Source: Paenarthrobacter histidinolovorans (GTDB taxonomy: Bacteria; Actinomycetota; Actinomycetes; Actinomycetales; Micrococcaceae). Taken from it: DNA of 64,000 nucleotides. The notes beneath the pieces are model-generated. The model ran no database searches, was not told the origin of the DNA, and worked only from the letters and a program-made list of their open reading frames with translations. The position numbers and the translations under genes are program-made. The first letter of the stretch is position 1; each line of letters begins with the position of its first letter. The stretch lies in contig NZ_BMPM01000001.1 in assembly GCF_014647595.1 (NCBI RefSeq), forward strand, positions 806,001-870,000, read 5' to 3'. Positions 46,803 through 56,065 of the stretch are shown here, one piece after another.

Positions 46803-49800
46803 CTATCGTTCCGTTCCGTAGCTCTTGGAGGGTTCGCCGATGTTGGCCATCGCCGCCCGTTCGAGAACGGCTGGATCGACAAACCAGATGGTCGTTTCGC
46901 CGTTGGTCGGGCCGGGCGTGGTGATCATGGGTGTTGCATGCTGCTTCAACCAGGCGAGCATGGTGGGATTTGCGTAGCCGTACCCTTGGCTGGTGGGTTG
47001 GGACTGAGTCAGTATGTAACTTGCCCCGTTCTGTTGCATCAGCGGCGCCGATGGCCAGATGCCGAACCGCGGATCATCCATATAGGCGAACTGGCCCGTG
47101 CTGTTCGTGACGCTGACTCTCGCGTCTGCGGGTAGATTGGCCTGAATCCAGTCGTTGGCCCGGGCAAAGCCGTCATCGGGCGTCAGCTCCGTGCGAAGTC
47201 CCAACATCACGGTCAACGCCACGAACAGGACACTCATGATCCCGAGCGTTTTGCGAGTCCGGGAAAACCGCTCCTTGAACTCCACAACTGCAAGGACGGA
47301 ACACAGCACGCCAGCAACCATCACGCCGTAGCCGTACTGTTCCTCGAACGTTCCGAACGCTGCGCTGTAGACGCCCGCAGAACCCAGTGCCACACCGACC
47401 AGGCCAATCAGGCGCCTCCCTGGATGGTGGCTGAAGCACAGAAAAAGTCCCACCAATGGGCACAAGCCGAGAAGGAGGTAGCTCGTACCAAAGTGGCCAC
47501 TTTGCTCGACAAGACGGGACACCAGGCTTGGCGATCCTTCAGCCGTGAACCCCGTGCTCTTCTCTACCCCGGACATCCGCACCAAGCCGTTGGACTTGGC
47601 CCAAAACCAGTCGGAAAAATGACCACTGGCAGCAACCGCCACCAGATAGGTTCCGTAGGGCAGGAGTCCGAAGCCGGACAACACCAGTGCCTCCCGCCCC
47701 CGTAGCGTCTTCTTCCACGTGACAGCAGCCGCCACTGGCGCCAGCGTACAAATGAAGAAGAAGTCCTTGCACAAAATGGAGTAGCCAAACAGCAGCCCGG
47801 ACGCCGCCAGCCTCAGGAACCATCGCAGCCTGTTCTCCGGAACACGGGTACCCACCACCACCAGCATCCCTGCCAACGCGGGAACCATTGCTGACGTCTC
47901 AAGGAAGGCATGGCTGTTGTTGCGAAGGACGAAAGGCTCGAAGGCCAGAAGAACAGCGGTAAGCCAGGCGGCAACGTTCGTAGCCACCCTGCCAACCAAC
48001 AAGAATCCGAGGCCCACCGTGACGGCGCCCATGACGCTGTTGAGCCAACGTACCTGAAGTGTGACGTCGATGATGTCTCCTGTGATGCCCAGGAACTTGA
48101 TAAAGATGGCTTCGAGCATGAAATAGCCGGGCGGATGGAGGAAGAATGGCCCGTCCGGCAACCTGGGGAACTCGCCGTTACTCACGGACTCCCCCAGCCG
48201 CACATACAACATCTCGTCCACCCACAACTCGAAACCGCGCTCCAGGCCCAGCGCACGGACGCCAAATGCCGCGACGACAATGAAAGTGAAGGCGGGCCAT
48301 GTGCGGGTGAGCGTCTTGTTCATCCAAGCGGGGTTCCTCCGGGCGGGCAGGTGGCGTGCGAAAATGGCCATGCCGTGATGGGCCCGGCTGCTGGACCTCC
48401 TCCTACCGGTACCCGCGCTCCTACCGGTACCCGCGCGCTGTCGTCGTCGCAGCTTGAAGTCGTTCCTCCGCGGCAGCAGGCCGCGCTGGTGGGCAAGTAC
48501 GCTAACACCGCTGATCATGGCGATCGCAAGCCAAAGCAATGGCTGCAGATGGGCCGCCACGGCAAGGATCAGGATCAGGGCGGTCGCCAGGATGACGAAC
48601 CGGCGTGTTCCTTTTCCCGGGTTGGCAGCGGCCAGTACAGGGCGTGCCAGGGCTGCCATGACCAGGCCAGCCGCTACGGCACCGATGGCGGCACCTACCG
48701 CCATGCCCGCCACTGCATTTACCTCCCAGCCGACCCAGAGCCCGCCAAGCACCAGGAAGCAAGCGCACGCCAGCCCGAGTTGGCAGCGGCGGTAGGCGCG
48801 CACGGCAAGAAGGATCGTGGAGAGCACCATGAGGACCGCATAGCCAAGGCCGGAGGCCGCCAGCCAGGGCAACAGCCCCAATGAGCCGTGGTATTTCTGT
48901 GGAATGACCAGGCCAGCCAGCAGCGGCGGTGCCGTGGCGATGATGGCGAAGGCCACCACTGCCAGTTGCCCGAAGGAGGCGAAGGACGCGCCGAGTACCT
49001 CTGCTGTCCTGGCACCGGGAATGCGAAGCAGGGGAAATGCCACCAATGCCGTCCCTGCGGCAACGTAGACAGGCCCCTTGGCGATCGTGGCGAGTGCTTG
49101 GAAACCGGCCGCGGCGGTGGAACCGCCGTCGAGATAGCCCACCACCACAACGTCGACGCCCACCAGAACGGAGACCACGCAGAGAACCAGCGCGATATCG
49201 CTCGTTTCTGCCCATCGCCATTTCTCCAGCAACACGCGGGGTCGCCACCGGAGGTCCCGGTAGAACGACCACGGGATAACAAGCGGCGCCAAACACCCGG
49301 CGACGAAGCCAAGAACTGCTCCCCCGGCGCCCCAAGCCATCCAGATCACCAGCAGGCTGAAACCGAACCTGAGGACAACCTCGCCGATGGTGGACACGGC
49401 GTACCAAGTGAAGCGGAGCTCACCCTGCAGCCAGCCGGCAGGTGCGTTCGCCACGAAAATCGCAAGCGCGGCCAACGCAACTGCTGCAGCCAAGGCGGGA
49501 GTAGCGAGCGCAAGTGTCACGCCGCCTGTGACGATGGCTGCGGCAAGTCCCGCCAAACCCGACACGTACACCGAGAATGCCATCCCGTTCCGCCGCTCCT
49601 CGCTGGCTTCCGGATGAACGGCAACCACATGCGACAAGGGAAGGGGGACCAATGCATTGGCCACAATTCCAACCACCCCCAGAATCATGGCCGCCGCGGC
49701 GAAGTGAGTGTATTCCGTGGTTTCAAGCATTGTCGCCATCAGTAGCGTGCAGGCGTAACTGACCGCGCCCACCACTCCTGCGGATACGGCGAGAAAGCCA

Positions 49801-49940
49801 CTGTTGCGGGCTACTTTTGAGTCGTGTTCCGGTGCTGTGTCTTTGCGTTCTGACCGTGTCCTGGCCAGGGGTCCGTCCTGCACTTCGATGGTCGTGGGGC
49901 GCTGGGATCCATCTGCTGATGGAGTACTGCTATTGGCCAT
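46803..49940 (-). CDS. Fusion of a Wzx/MATE-type polysaccharide flippase and a GT39-like glycosyltransferase
   Basis: 1045 residues in one uninterrupted frame. The N-terminal half (about 45-490) has twelve or so membrane segments (GFLAVSAGVVGAVSYACTLL, WLQGELRFTWYAVSTIGEVV) like lipid-linked oligosaccharide flippases. The C-terminal half (from about 545, MNKTLTRTWPAFTFIVVAAF) has the GT39/ArnT pattern: ERGFELWVDEMLYVRLGES, FFLHPPGYFMLEAIF and multiple membrane helices, then a soluble tail. A basic linker contains a duplicated 18-base segment. I chose ATG 49940, which overlaps the upstream GT4 stop by 11 bases; ATG 49949 and upstream starts are possible. It would move and modify a lipid-linked glycan. 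Confidence 0.85.
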   Translation of the reverse strand: MANSSTPSADGSQRPTTIEVQDGPLARTRSERKDTAPEHDSKVARNSGFLAVSAGVVGAVSYACTLLMATMLETTEYTHFAAAAMILGVVGIVANALVPLPLSHVVAVHPEASEERRNGMAFSVYVSGLAGLAAAIVTGGVTLALATPALAAAVALAALAIFVANAPAGWLQGELRFTWYAVSTIGEVVLRFGFSLLVIWMAWGAGGAVLGFVAGCLAPLVIPWSFYRDLRWRPRVLLEKWRWAETSDIALVLCVVSVLVGVDVVVVGYLDGGSTAAAGFQALATIAKGPVYVAAGTALVAFPLLRIPGARTAEVLGASFASFGQLAVVAFAIIATAPPLLAGLVIPQKYHGSLGLLPWLAASGLGYAVLMVLSTILLAVRAYRRCQLGLACACFLVLGGLWVGWEVNAVAGMAVGAAIGAVAAGLVMAALARPVLAAANPGKGTRRFVILATALILILAVAAHLQPLLWLAIAMISGVSVLAHQRGLLPRRNDFKLRRRQRAGTGRSAGTGRRRSSSRAHHGMAIFARHLPARRNPAWMNKTLTRTWPAFTFIVVAAFGVRALGLERGFELWVDEMLYVRLGESVSNGEFPRLPDGPFFLHPPGYFMLEAIFIKFLGITGDIIDVTLQVRWLNSVMGAVTVGLGFLLVGRVATNVAAWLTAVLLAFEPFVLRNNSHAFLETSAMVPALAGMLVVVGTRVPENRLRWFLRLAASGLLFGYSILCKDFFFICTLAPVAAAVTWKKTLRGREALVLSGFGLLPYGTYLVAVAASGHFSDWFWAKSNGLVRMSGVEKSTGFTAEGSPSLVSRLVEQSGHFGTSYLLLGLCPLVGLFLCFSHHPGRRLIGLVGVALGSAGVYSAAFGTFEEQYGYGVMVAGVLCSVLAVVEFKERFSRTRKTLGIMSVLFVALTVMLGLRTELTPDDGFARANDWIQANLPADARVSVTNSTGQFAYMDDPRFGIWPSAPLMQQNGASYILTQSQPTSQGYGYANPTMLAWLKQHATPMITTPGPTNGETTIWFVDPAVLERAAMANIGEPSKSYGTER
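48401..48436 (-). repeat. Perfect 18-base tandem duplication in the fusion linker
   Basis: TCCTACCGGTACCCGCGC occurs twice, back to back (48401-48418 and 48419-48436). On the coding strand it gives RAGTGR-SAGTGR in the basic linker between flippase and glycosyltransferase halves. It keeps the frame and lengthens the linker by six residues. Confidence 0.85.
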
Positions 49941-51372
49941 CGATGGCATCAGCCGGGACAAACAGGCTTTCGGGTCCGGCAAGAAGCGTGTTGCGGCCCG
50001 CGTGGCGGAGTTCCGGATTGGCAACGCCAATGCTCTGTGCGGCAGCGAAGGCCTCGAACTCGTCGCGCCCCTTCATGAGGATCGCCACGCGCCCGTCATC
50101 GCTAAGCGCTACTTCATCGGTAGGCCGCAAAATCGACGCCAGGGAGGCTCCGTGCGGCAGTTCGAAACGGACCAGGGTGGAGAGATCCGAATGGCAGGCA
50201 CGGGGATCTCCACCGTTCCGCCGCAATTTCCCTTCCTCCAGCAGCACTCCTGTGAGCAGCCTGGTACTGCGCTCCCAGGTGAAACAGCGTGCCCACTCCC
50301 TGCAATCTGCCGCAATATCCGTAAAGCTGCCGGGCCGCGACAACATGGCGATGACCTGAGCCATGGTGCGGCCAATATCGCCCGGGTTGTCCACCAGCCA
50401 GCCCGTCCTGCCATCAACCACGGAGTCCCGTATTCCGGGCACCCGAAGGGCCAGGCAGGGAACTCCCCACGCCGCGGCCTCAACCACCGAACAACCCCAG
50501 CCTTCGGAAGCCGAGGTGGAAGCTGTCAGCCACGCCCTGCCCAGCAATTCGTCGCGAACGCCGTCGGGTTGATAGCCGTGGAATGTCACCGCATGATCCA
50601 GGCCCAGGTCCATGGCAATCTGCTGCAGACGTCCCCGTTCCGGCCCGTCCCCAACGATGTCCAGCTTCAGCTTTGGAACGGTTCTGGCAGCGATGGCGAA
50701 CTGGCCCAGGAGCAGGTCCAGCCGCTTATGCGGCACCAAACGGCTGACGACGGCGACAGTTGGCTCAGCTGCCCGCAGGGCCACCGTCCTGGGGAGATCG
50801 TTGGTGCCGTTCGGAACCACGTGGATGGGGCTCCCGAAGCCAAGCTTCCGCAGTTCCAGCCGTGTGGACGGCGACACCGCAACCATGGAGCGCTGCCCGT
50901 AGACCCTCTTGGCTCCGGTGCCCTCCAGGAACCGGCCCACAGCGGCCAACGGTGGAGAAAACCTGCTGCGGAACTGCTCCTGGTGTACGTGGTGAACCAG
51001 TTGGATGATCGGAACATCCTTAGGCAGGAACAGCGGTGAGAAGAAGGGAATCCCGTTCTGGCAATCCACAACGGCGTCGAATTGTCCGGCGCTGCGCAGG
51101 AGCCGGCGTGCGGTCTTGGCGTAGATGGACAGCGCGCCGCCGGCCCGGAGTATCCGGATGCCGTCGATCGCATCCTCCGGCGACTGGCCGGCGTCGCGCG
51201 CGGTGAACCAGGTGACCTTGACCCCGCTGTCCACCCACCTCCTGGATATCTGGTGCATGTATTGCTCGGCCCCGCCGGCCAGGGAGTGCCGGATGTCGCG
51301 CCAGTTGAGCACCAGCACGTGCTTTCCGGCAAGCTTCGCGGGAGAGTTCAGGTCGGGCAGGACAAAGGTCAT
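49930..51372 (-). CDS. Glycosyltransferase family 4 protein
   Basis: 480 residues. GT-B enzyme with LAGGAEQYMHQISRRWVDSG near residue 31 and the C-terminal site AVVSRLVPHKRLDLLLGQFA, DIVGDGPERGRLQQIAMD and STSASEGWGCSVVEAAAWGV. About 110 C-terminal residues beyond the usual GT4 end (from about 375, GVLLEEGKLRRNGGD) form an extra segment of unknown role (VALSDDGRVAILMKGRDEF). Its ATG overlaps the GT2 stop by ATGA, and its stop lies inside the start of the fusion gene. A surface-glycan sugar transferase; specificity unknown. Confidence 0.9.
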   Translation of the reverse strand: MTFVLPDLNSPAKLAGKHVLVLNWRDIRHSLAGGAEQYMHQISRRWVDSGVKVTWFTARDAGQSPEDAIDGIRILRAGGALSIYAKTARRLLRSAGQFDAVVDCQNGIPFFSPLFLPKDVPIIQLVHHVHQEQFRSRFSPPLAAVGRFLEGTGAKRVYGQRSMVAVSPSTRLELRKLGFGSPIHVVPNGTNDLPRTVALRAAEPTVAVVSRLVPHKRLDLLLGQFAIAARTVPKLKLDIVGDGPERGRLQQIAMDLGLDHAVTFHGYQPDGVRDELLGRAWLTASTSASEGWGCSVVEAAAWGVPCLALRVPGIRDSVVDGRTGWLVDNPGDIGRTMAQVIAMLSRPGSFTDIAADCREWARCFTWERSTRLLTGVLLEEGKLRRNGGDPRACHSDLSTLVRFELPHGASLASILRPTDEVALSDDGRVAILMKGRDEFEAFAAAQSIGVANPELRHAGRNTLLAGPESLFVPADAIDGQ

Positions 51373-52166
51373 GGTGTTGCTTTCTGAAGTTGGATCACTG
51401 ACGCGAAGCTGGCCACGCCATCGTGGAAGGGCCGGAAAGTGGACTCAGCACCATCCGTCCAGGCCACGGGGAGTTCGATGATCCTCGCGCCGTTGTTCTG
51501 GAGCCGCAGGAGGAGTTCGACGTCAAAGGCGAACCCGGTGCTCCGGCACTGCACCATGGCCGCGGTGAGCGCGTCCCGTTCGAAGAACTTGAAACCGCAC
51601 TGGGTGTCCTGGATGCCTTTGACCTTGGAACGCGTCAATACCCGGAAGGCGGTGCCGCCCACCCTGCGTCCCAAATGCTGGGGCCGCACAAAGGTGGAAC
51701 CGGGTGAATGGCGCGAGGCGATGACTGCTGCCGCGCCGCGCGAGAGGTGGGCCATGGTTTTGCTGAGCGTTTCCAGCGGAGTGGCAAGGTCGGCATCGAA
51801 GAAGCCGGTGAATTTCGATGTTCCGCTGAGCAGGCCCCGGCGGACTGCCGCCCCCTTGCCCCGGCGGGCACAGCCCACCACGGACACCGGCACGATGCCC
51901 CGCTGCCCGCGGGAGATCCGCCGCACCACCGCAACGGTCTCGTCCACACTTCCGTTGTCCACCACTACGATGCGCGACGACCACGCCTGGCCGGCCAGGA
52001 AGTCGATGGTTTGCTGCAGGGTGTGGGGAATCCTCGTGGCCTCGTTGTACACAGGAATAATCACCTCAAGGTCCACGATGGACCGGCGCATGGAGTCGGA
52101 GGGCCACCGCGGATGAGGATTCCCTCTCTTGACTGGGTGAAGACTTTGCGGGTAAATCGTGAACAT
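51369..52166 (-). CDS. Glycosyltransferase family 2, dolichyl-phosphate glucosyltransferase-like
   Basis: 265 residues, GT-A fold. VDLEVIIPVYNEATRIPHTL, VVDNGSVDETVAVV, GKGAAVRRGLLSGTSKFTGF, DADLATP (DXD-like metal site), and IQDTQCGFKFFERD are the landmarks of ALG5-like enzymes that load a sugar onto polyprenyl phosphate. It would make the lipid-linked sugar donor used by the GT39-like enzyme in the same operon. I chose ATG 52166 because TTGGAGG lies 5 bases upstream; longer starts (to 52268) lack one. First gene of the operon. Confidence 0.9.
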   Translation of the reverse strand: MFTIYPQSLHPVKRGNPHPRWPSDSMRRSIVDLEVIIPVYNEATRIPHTLQQTIDFLAGQAWSSRIVVVDNGSVDETVAVVRRISRGQRGIVPVSVVGCARRGKGAAVRRGLLSGTSKFTGFFDADLATPLETLSKTMAHLSRGAAAVIASRHSPGSTFVRPQHLGRRVGGTAFRVLTRSKVKGIQDTQCGFKFFERDALTAAMVQCRSTGFAFDVELLLRLQNNGARIIELPVAWTDGAESTFRPFHDGVASFASVIQLQKATP

Positions 52167-52360
52167 CCGAACCTCCAACTTTCCGGGCACCGTACGAAAT
52201 CGTGCTCGCAATAAATGGAGTGAGGGATAGGCATAAGTCATGACGCCAATCCCCGGTTGAACTTTCAAGTCACAGGCAACAATCAGCGACCACGGGAAGG
52301 CCCCGGCGCTCTGAGCGAAATTGCTGGTTCAGTGTCGGAGCGCATCTATAGAGTGGCCCC

Positions 52361-54580
52361 ATGAGCCACATTTCTTCTGCATCCCCGGTCGCCCGCGAAA
52401 CTGTTCCGGAGCCGCCCGTTGCCAAGCGGGTTCCCACCCGCCGGGAACATCACGGCGATGTTTTCGTGGACCATTACGAATGGCTCAGGGACAAGGAATC
52501 GCCGGAGGTCGTGGAGCACCTGAAGGCGGAGAACGCCTACCAGGAGGCCGTGACTGCGCACCAGGAACCCTTGCGCGAAACAATGTTCCAGGAGATCAAG
52601 GGCCGCACCCAGGAAACGGATCTTTCGGTCCCCAGCCGTAAGGACGGCTGGTGGTATTACAGCCGTTCGGTGGAGGGCAAAGAGTACAGCATCCAGTGCC
52701 GTGTCCTGGCCCGCAACACAGGCGATCCCGTGGCTGACTGGACGCCCCCGGCCGTGGAGGCTGGCGTGGAACTTCCGGGCGAGGAGGTGCTCCTTGACGG
52801 CAACGTCGAAGCCGAAGGCCAACCGTTCTTCAGCGTCGGCGGCGCTGCCGTGCCCGTGGACGGCAACCTCTACGCCTACGCGGTGGACAACTCCGGGGAC
52901 GAACGCTTCACGCTCCGGATCAAGGACCTGCGCACCGGCGAACTCCTCCCGGATGTCATTGAAGACATTTTCTACGGGGTTGCTTTCTCCCCGGACGGCA
53001 CCCGACTCTTCTACACAGTGGTTGACGAGTCATGGCGGCCCTACCAGGTGAAATCCCACGTTCTGGGCACGCCCGTCGCCGAGGATGAGGTGCTTTACCA
53101 GGAGGACGACGTCGCCATGTGGCTGGGCTTCGACCTCGCCTCCGACCGGCGCCACCTCGTGCTCAGCATCGGCTGCTCGGAGTTCAGCGAAACCCGTCTG
53201 CTCCGCTTTCACGATTATGACGCCGGCCTCAAGACTGTCATCCCACGCGGGGAGCACATCCTCTACGAGGCCGAGCCCTTCCTGCTCGAAGGACGGGAGA
53301 CGCTGCTGCTGACCCACAACAAGGACGCCATCAACTCGATGGTCAGCCTGGTGGACCCGTCGGAGCTCACCAAGCCCATCGCCGCGCAGAACTGGCGCAC
53401 CGTCGTCGCGCATTCGGACGACGTCCGGGTCAACGGCGCAGGCGTGACCTCCACCCATCTGGTTCTTTCCATCCGCAAGGACACCATCGAAAGGGTGCAG
53501 GTGCTGCCGTTGGCAGGACTGGGCACCCCTGCGCAGGGCGCACCGGTGGAACCGGCTTTTGACGAAGAGCTCTACACGGCAGGCGTTTCGGGGTCGGACT
53601 ATGAAGCCCCGGTTATCCGGATGGGTTACACCTCCTACTTCACACCGTCACGGGTGTACGACTTCGTGCTCCCGACGCCCGGGCTGCCCGAGGGACAGCT
53701 TCTGCTCCGCAAGGAAAGCCCGGTCCTGGGCGGCTACTCCTCTTCGGACTACGTTGCGACTCGTGAGTGGGCAACCGCCGACGACGGCACGCGGGTCCCG
53801 TTGTCGGTGCTGCGTCACGCTTCGGTACAGCCGGACGGCACAGCGGCGGGCCTCGTCTACGGATACGGCTCGTACGAGGTCAGCATGGACCCCGGGTTCG
53901 GCGTAGCACGGCTGTCCCTCCTGGACCGTGGCATCGTCATGGTCATCGCCCATATCCGGGGCGGGGGCGAACTGGGGCGCCACTGGTACGAGGACGGGAA
54001 GAAGCTCAACAAGAAGAACACCTTTACGGACTTCATCGCGGCCACGGATTGGCTGGCCGTCTCAGGCCTGGTCGACCCCTCGCGTATTGCCGCGATGGGC
54101 GGTTCAGCAGGCGGACTGCTCATGGGCGCCATCGCCAATATGGCCCCCGAAAAATACGCTGCCGTGGTGGCACAAGTGCCGTTCGTGGATGCCCTGACCA
54201 CCATCCTGGACCCTGAGCTGCCCTTGTCCGCCCTCGAGTGGGAGGAATGGGGAAACCCGATCACCGATCCCGAGGCGTATGCGTACATGAAGTCCTACAC
54301 TCCGTACGAGAATGTGGGAGCCACGGCCTATCCAAAGATCGCGGCCGTGACGTCCTTCAATGACACCCGGGTGCTTTACGTTGAACCGGCAAAGTGGGTC
54401 CAGGCGCTGCGCGCCACCGCCACGGGAACGGAGCCGGTGGTCATGAAAATCGAGATGGATGGCGGCCACGGTGGCGCATCCGGCCGCTACGTCCAGTGGC
54501 GGGAGAGGGCCTGGGACTACGCGTTCATCGCTGATTCCCTCGGCGCCACGGAACTGCTCCCCGGCGCCGGGCTCAAATAG
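52361..54580 (+). CDS. ptrB: Oligopeptidase B (S9 family serine peptidase)
   Basis: 739 residues, prolyl-oligopeptidase family. An N-terminal propeller (about 70-440) has TRREHHGDVFVDHYEWLRD at its start. The C-terminal hydrolase holds S582 in MGGSAGGLLMGA, D668 in NDTRVLYVEP, and H703 in DGGHGGASGRY, the catalytic triad. Cleaves short peptides after basic residues; cytosolic, as there is no signal peptide. ATG 52361 is the first start. It is monocistronic and ends at a strong bidirectional hairpin. Confidence 0.93.
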   Translation: MSHISSASPVARETVPEPPVAKRVPTRREHHGDVFVDHYEWLRDKESPEVVEHLKAENAYQEAVTAHQEPLRETMFQEIKGRTQETDLSVPSRKDGWWYYSRSVEGKEYSIQCRVLARNTGDPVADWTPPAVEAGVELPGEEVLLDGNVEAEGQPFFSVGGAAVPVDGNLYAYAVDNSGDERFTLRIKDLRTGELLPDVIEDIFYGVAFSPDGTRLFYTVVDESWRPYQVKSHVLGTPVAEDEVLYQEDDVAMWLGFDLASDRRHLVLSIGCSEFSETRLLRFHDYDAGLKTVIPRGEHILYEAEPFLLEGRETLLLTHNKDAINSMVSLVDPSELTKPIAAQNWRTVVAHSDDVRVNGAGVTSTHLVLSIRKDTIERVQVLPLAGLGTPAQGAPVEPAFDEELYTAGVSGSDYEAPVIRMGYTSYFTPSRVYDFVLPTPGLPEGQLLLRKESPVLGGYSSSDYVATREWATADDGTRVPLSVLRHASVQPDGTAAGLVYGYGSYEVSMDPGFGVARLSLLDRGIVMVIAHIRGGGELGRHWYEDGKKLNKKNTFTDFIAATDWLAVSGLVDPSRIAAMGGSAGGLLMGAIANMAPEKYAAVVAQVPFVDALTTILDPELPLSALEWEEWGNPITDPEAYAYMKSYTPYENVGATAYPKIAAVTSFNDTRVLYVEPAKWVQALRATATGTEPVVMKIEMDGGHGGASGRYVQWRERAWDYAFIADSLGATELLPGAGLK

Positions 54581-54594
54581 GCAAGCGCACCCAT

Positions 54595-54650
54595 CTGAGT
54601 AGCAGATCAGGCCGTTGTCAGCCCTGAGAACGGCCTGATCTGCTACTCAG
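54595..54650. terminator. Bidirectional terminator, 22-base perfect stem
   Basis: 54595-54616 pairs perfectly with 54629-54650 around a 12-base loop (left arm begins CTGAGTAGCAGATCAGGCC). It lies between oligopeptidase B and the convergent methyltransferase, whose TGA stop (54647-54649) is inside the right arm. Confidence 0.9.
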
Positions 54651-55459
54651 TTGAGTTGCCGCGCCCGGAGCAGTGCGTAATACCCCGGGATCACATCCGG
54701 AACCGTTGGGTTGCTCAACGGACGGGTTTCGATGCTGGTTGCGCCGTCCTCCACAAGGGTCCAGTCCGTCGTCGGAAAGGCCTTGGCGCGTTGCGCTGCG
54801 CCGAACCGTCCCGGCATGGGCAATCCCCGGATGGCCCACTCAAGCGGCGCGGGGATCGACTTCCGGGTGGCCCCAAGGTGACTGACGTAGTCCACCGGGG
54901 TGCCGGGAAAATTTGTCTCTGCCAGGAACACGCTGCCGCGGCCTCCGACGACGGGCAGCAGGTTTGCTGCCATGGCGGCACGTCCCTTGCGGTCCAGCAC
55001 GTGCAGCACGCCGCGGATGAAGACGTTGGCATCGCCGGCCCAGCCTGCATTATCCAGCGCCGTTGCGACAGTCTGTGCAGCGTCCGGTGCCGTCATGTCG
55101 CACACGGCGAATGCCGCCGTCGTGATGCCTGCAGACTCTTGCCGGGCGCGTTCCACGGCGTTGGCGGAGTAGTCCAGCCCCAAGGCCAAGGGGAAGTGTT
55201 CGGCGAGAAGCCGGGTAAAACTGCCGTTGCCGCATCCAACATCCACCACCGGGAGGGTCGGATCGAGCTGCGCCAGTTTGGGAAGGTAACCGTTCAGTTC
55301 ATGGTCGCTTCCCGAGTCCCACAGGACATCGCCGTTGGCCCCCGTTGAGCGAACATTGCCCCAGTACTGGTCCCAGGCGGTCAGCGGATCCTTGGGCGCG
55401 GAAGAGGAAAGCCTGATGAGGCGTGGAATCAGCAGGTACTTCCTCAGCGCAGAGAGCAT
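54647..55459 (-). CDS. Class I SAM-dependent methyltransferase
   Basis: 270 residues. AdoMet motif I VVDVGCGNGSFTRLLAEHF near residue 71, then LGLDYSANAVERARQES and AAFAVCDMTAPDA. It is a soluble Rossmann enzyme of unknown substrate; the N-terminus (LRKYLLIPRLIRLSSS) is hydrophobic and basic and may associate with the membrane. ATG 55459 is used. It is possibly co-transcribed with the DUF7793-like gene immediately upstream (19-base gap). Confidence 0.87.
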   Translation of the reverse strand: MLSALRKYLLIPRLIRLSSSAPKDPLTAWDQYWGNVRSTGANGDVLWDSGSDHELNGYLPKLAQLDPTLPVVDVGCGNGSFTRLLAEHFPLALGLDYSANAVERARQESAGITTAAFAVCDMTAPDAAQTVATALDNAGWAGDANVFIRGVLHVLDRKGRAAMAANLLPVVGGRGSVFLAETNFPGTPVDYVSHLGATRKSIPAPLEWAIRGLPMPGRFGAAQRAKAFPTTDWTLVEDGATSIETRPLSNPTVPDVIPGYYALLRARQLN

Positions 55460-55478
55460 GCTCCAAATATAGGGTGCC

Positions 55479-55874
55479 TTAGGCCTGCCCCAGCCACTCC
55501 AGCGCTTCTGTTTCGGACGTGAAGAACTTGGTGGGACACGGCGGCTTCATGATGCCCAGGAAGAAATTGGCGATGACCCTGTCCACCGGCGACGAACCCC
55601 AAAGGGCGATCCTGTTGGCCTGGCAGGGTTTGGCGAACACGGAACGGGCGCCGCGGGTGACATCGTCCGTGGTTGCCATATCCACAATCATGGGGTGGCG
55701 TTCCTGGCCGCACAGTTCGTTGACCCGGTCCATGGCCCGCTGGGCATCCGATTCCTTGATCCTTGCGCCGCGGGGCCAGGTCAGACGCAAAATTCCGGAC
55801 TCTTCAAGATCCAGCTGAAACGTCACCTGCTGGTGTTCCTGGGGTGTGGTGGGTTGGTCCACGATTTTCCTCAT
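55479..55874 (-). CDS. Small conserved protein, DUF7793/STAS-like (copy 2)
   Basis: 131 residues from ATG 55874; a GTG at 55889 would add five residues and has no better ribosome site. Same design as the protein at 6238-6636: GILRLTWPRGARI, MIVDMATTDDVTRGARSVFA, CQANRIALWGSSPVDRVIAN, PPCPTKFFTSETEALEWLGQ. Identity between the two is roughly one third to a half by eye. The two copies lie 49 kb apart and one sits with a methyltransferase. Such small STAS-like proteins may act in regulation by binding partners. No direct evidence. Confidence 0.75.
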   Translation of the reverse strand: MRKIVDQPTTPQEHQQVTFQLDLEESGILRLTWPRGARIKESDAQRAMDRVNELCGQERHPMIVDMATTDDVTRGARSVFAKPCQANRIALWGSSPVDRVIANFFLGIMKPPCPTKFFTSETEALEWLGQA

Positions 55875-56065
55875 CCAATTCTGTGCCACCGACAGTGGGG
55901 CTGCGGTGCTTCCTCAAGGCTGTCGAATCCGAAGGACAATGTAAAGGCGTGACCTACGACTCATCCGGCCCATTTGCTGCGAGGCGTCCGTACCCCGCCA
56001 TGCCGCTGATAGGGTGTTGCCACATCCGGAATTTACGTGGTTAAGCGGTGAAGGGAAGGGGCTCA

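Noticed and set aside
47910..48884. Plus-strand frame opposite the flippase fusion
   Set aside because: Antisense shadow; Gly/Arg/His-rich without motifs.
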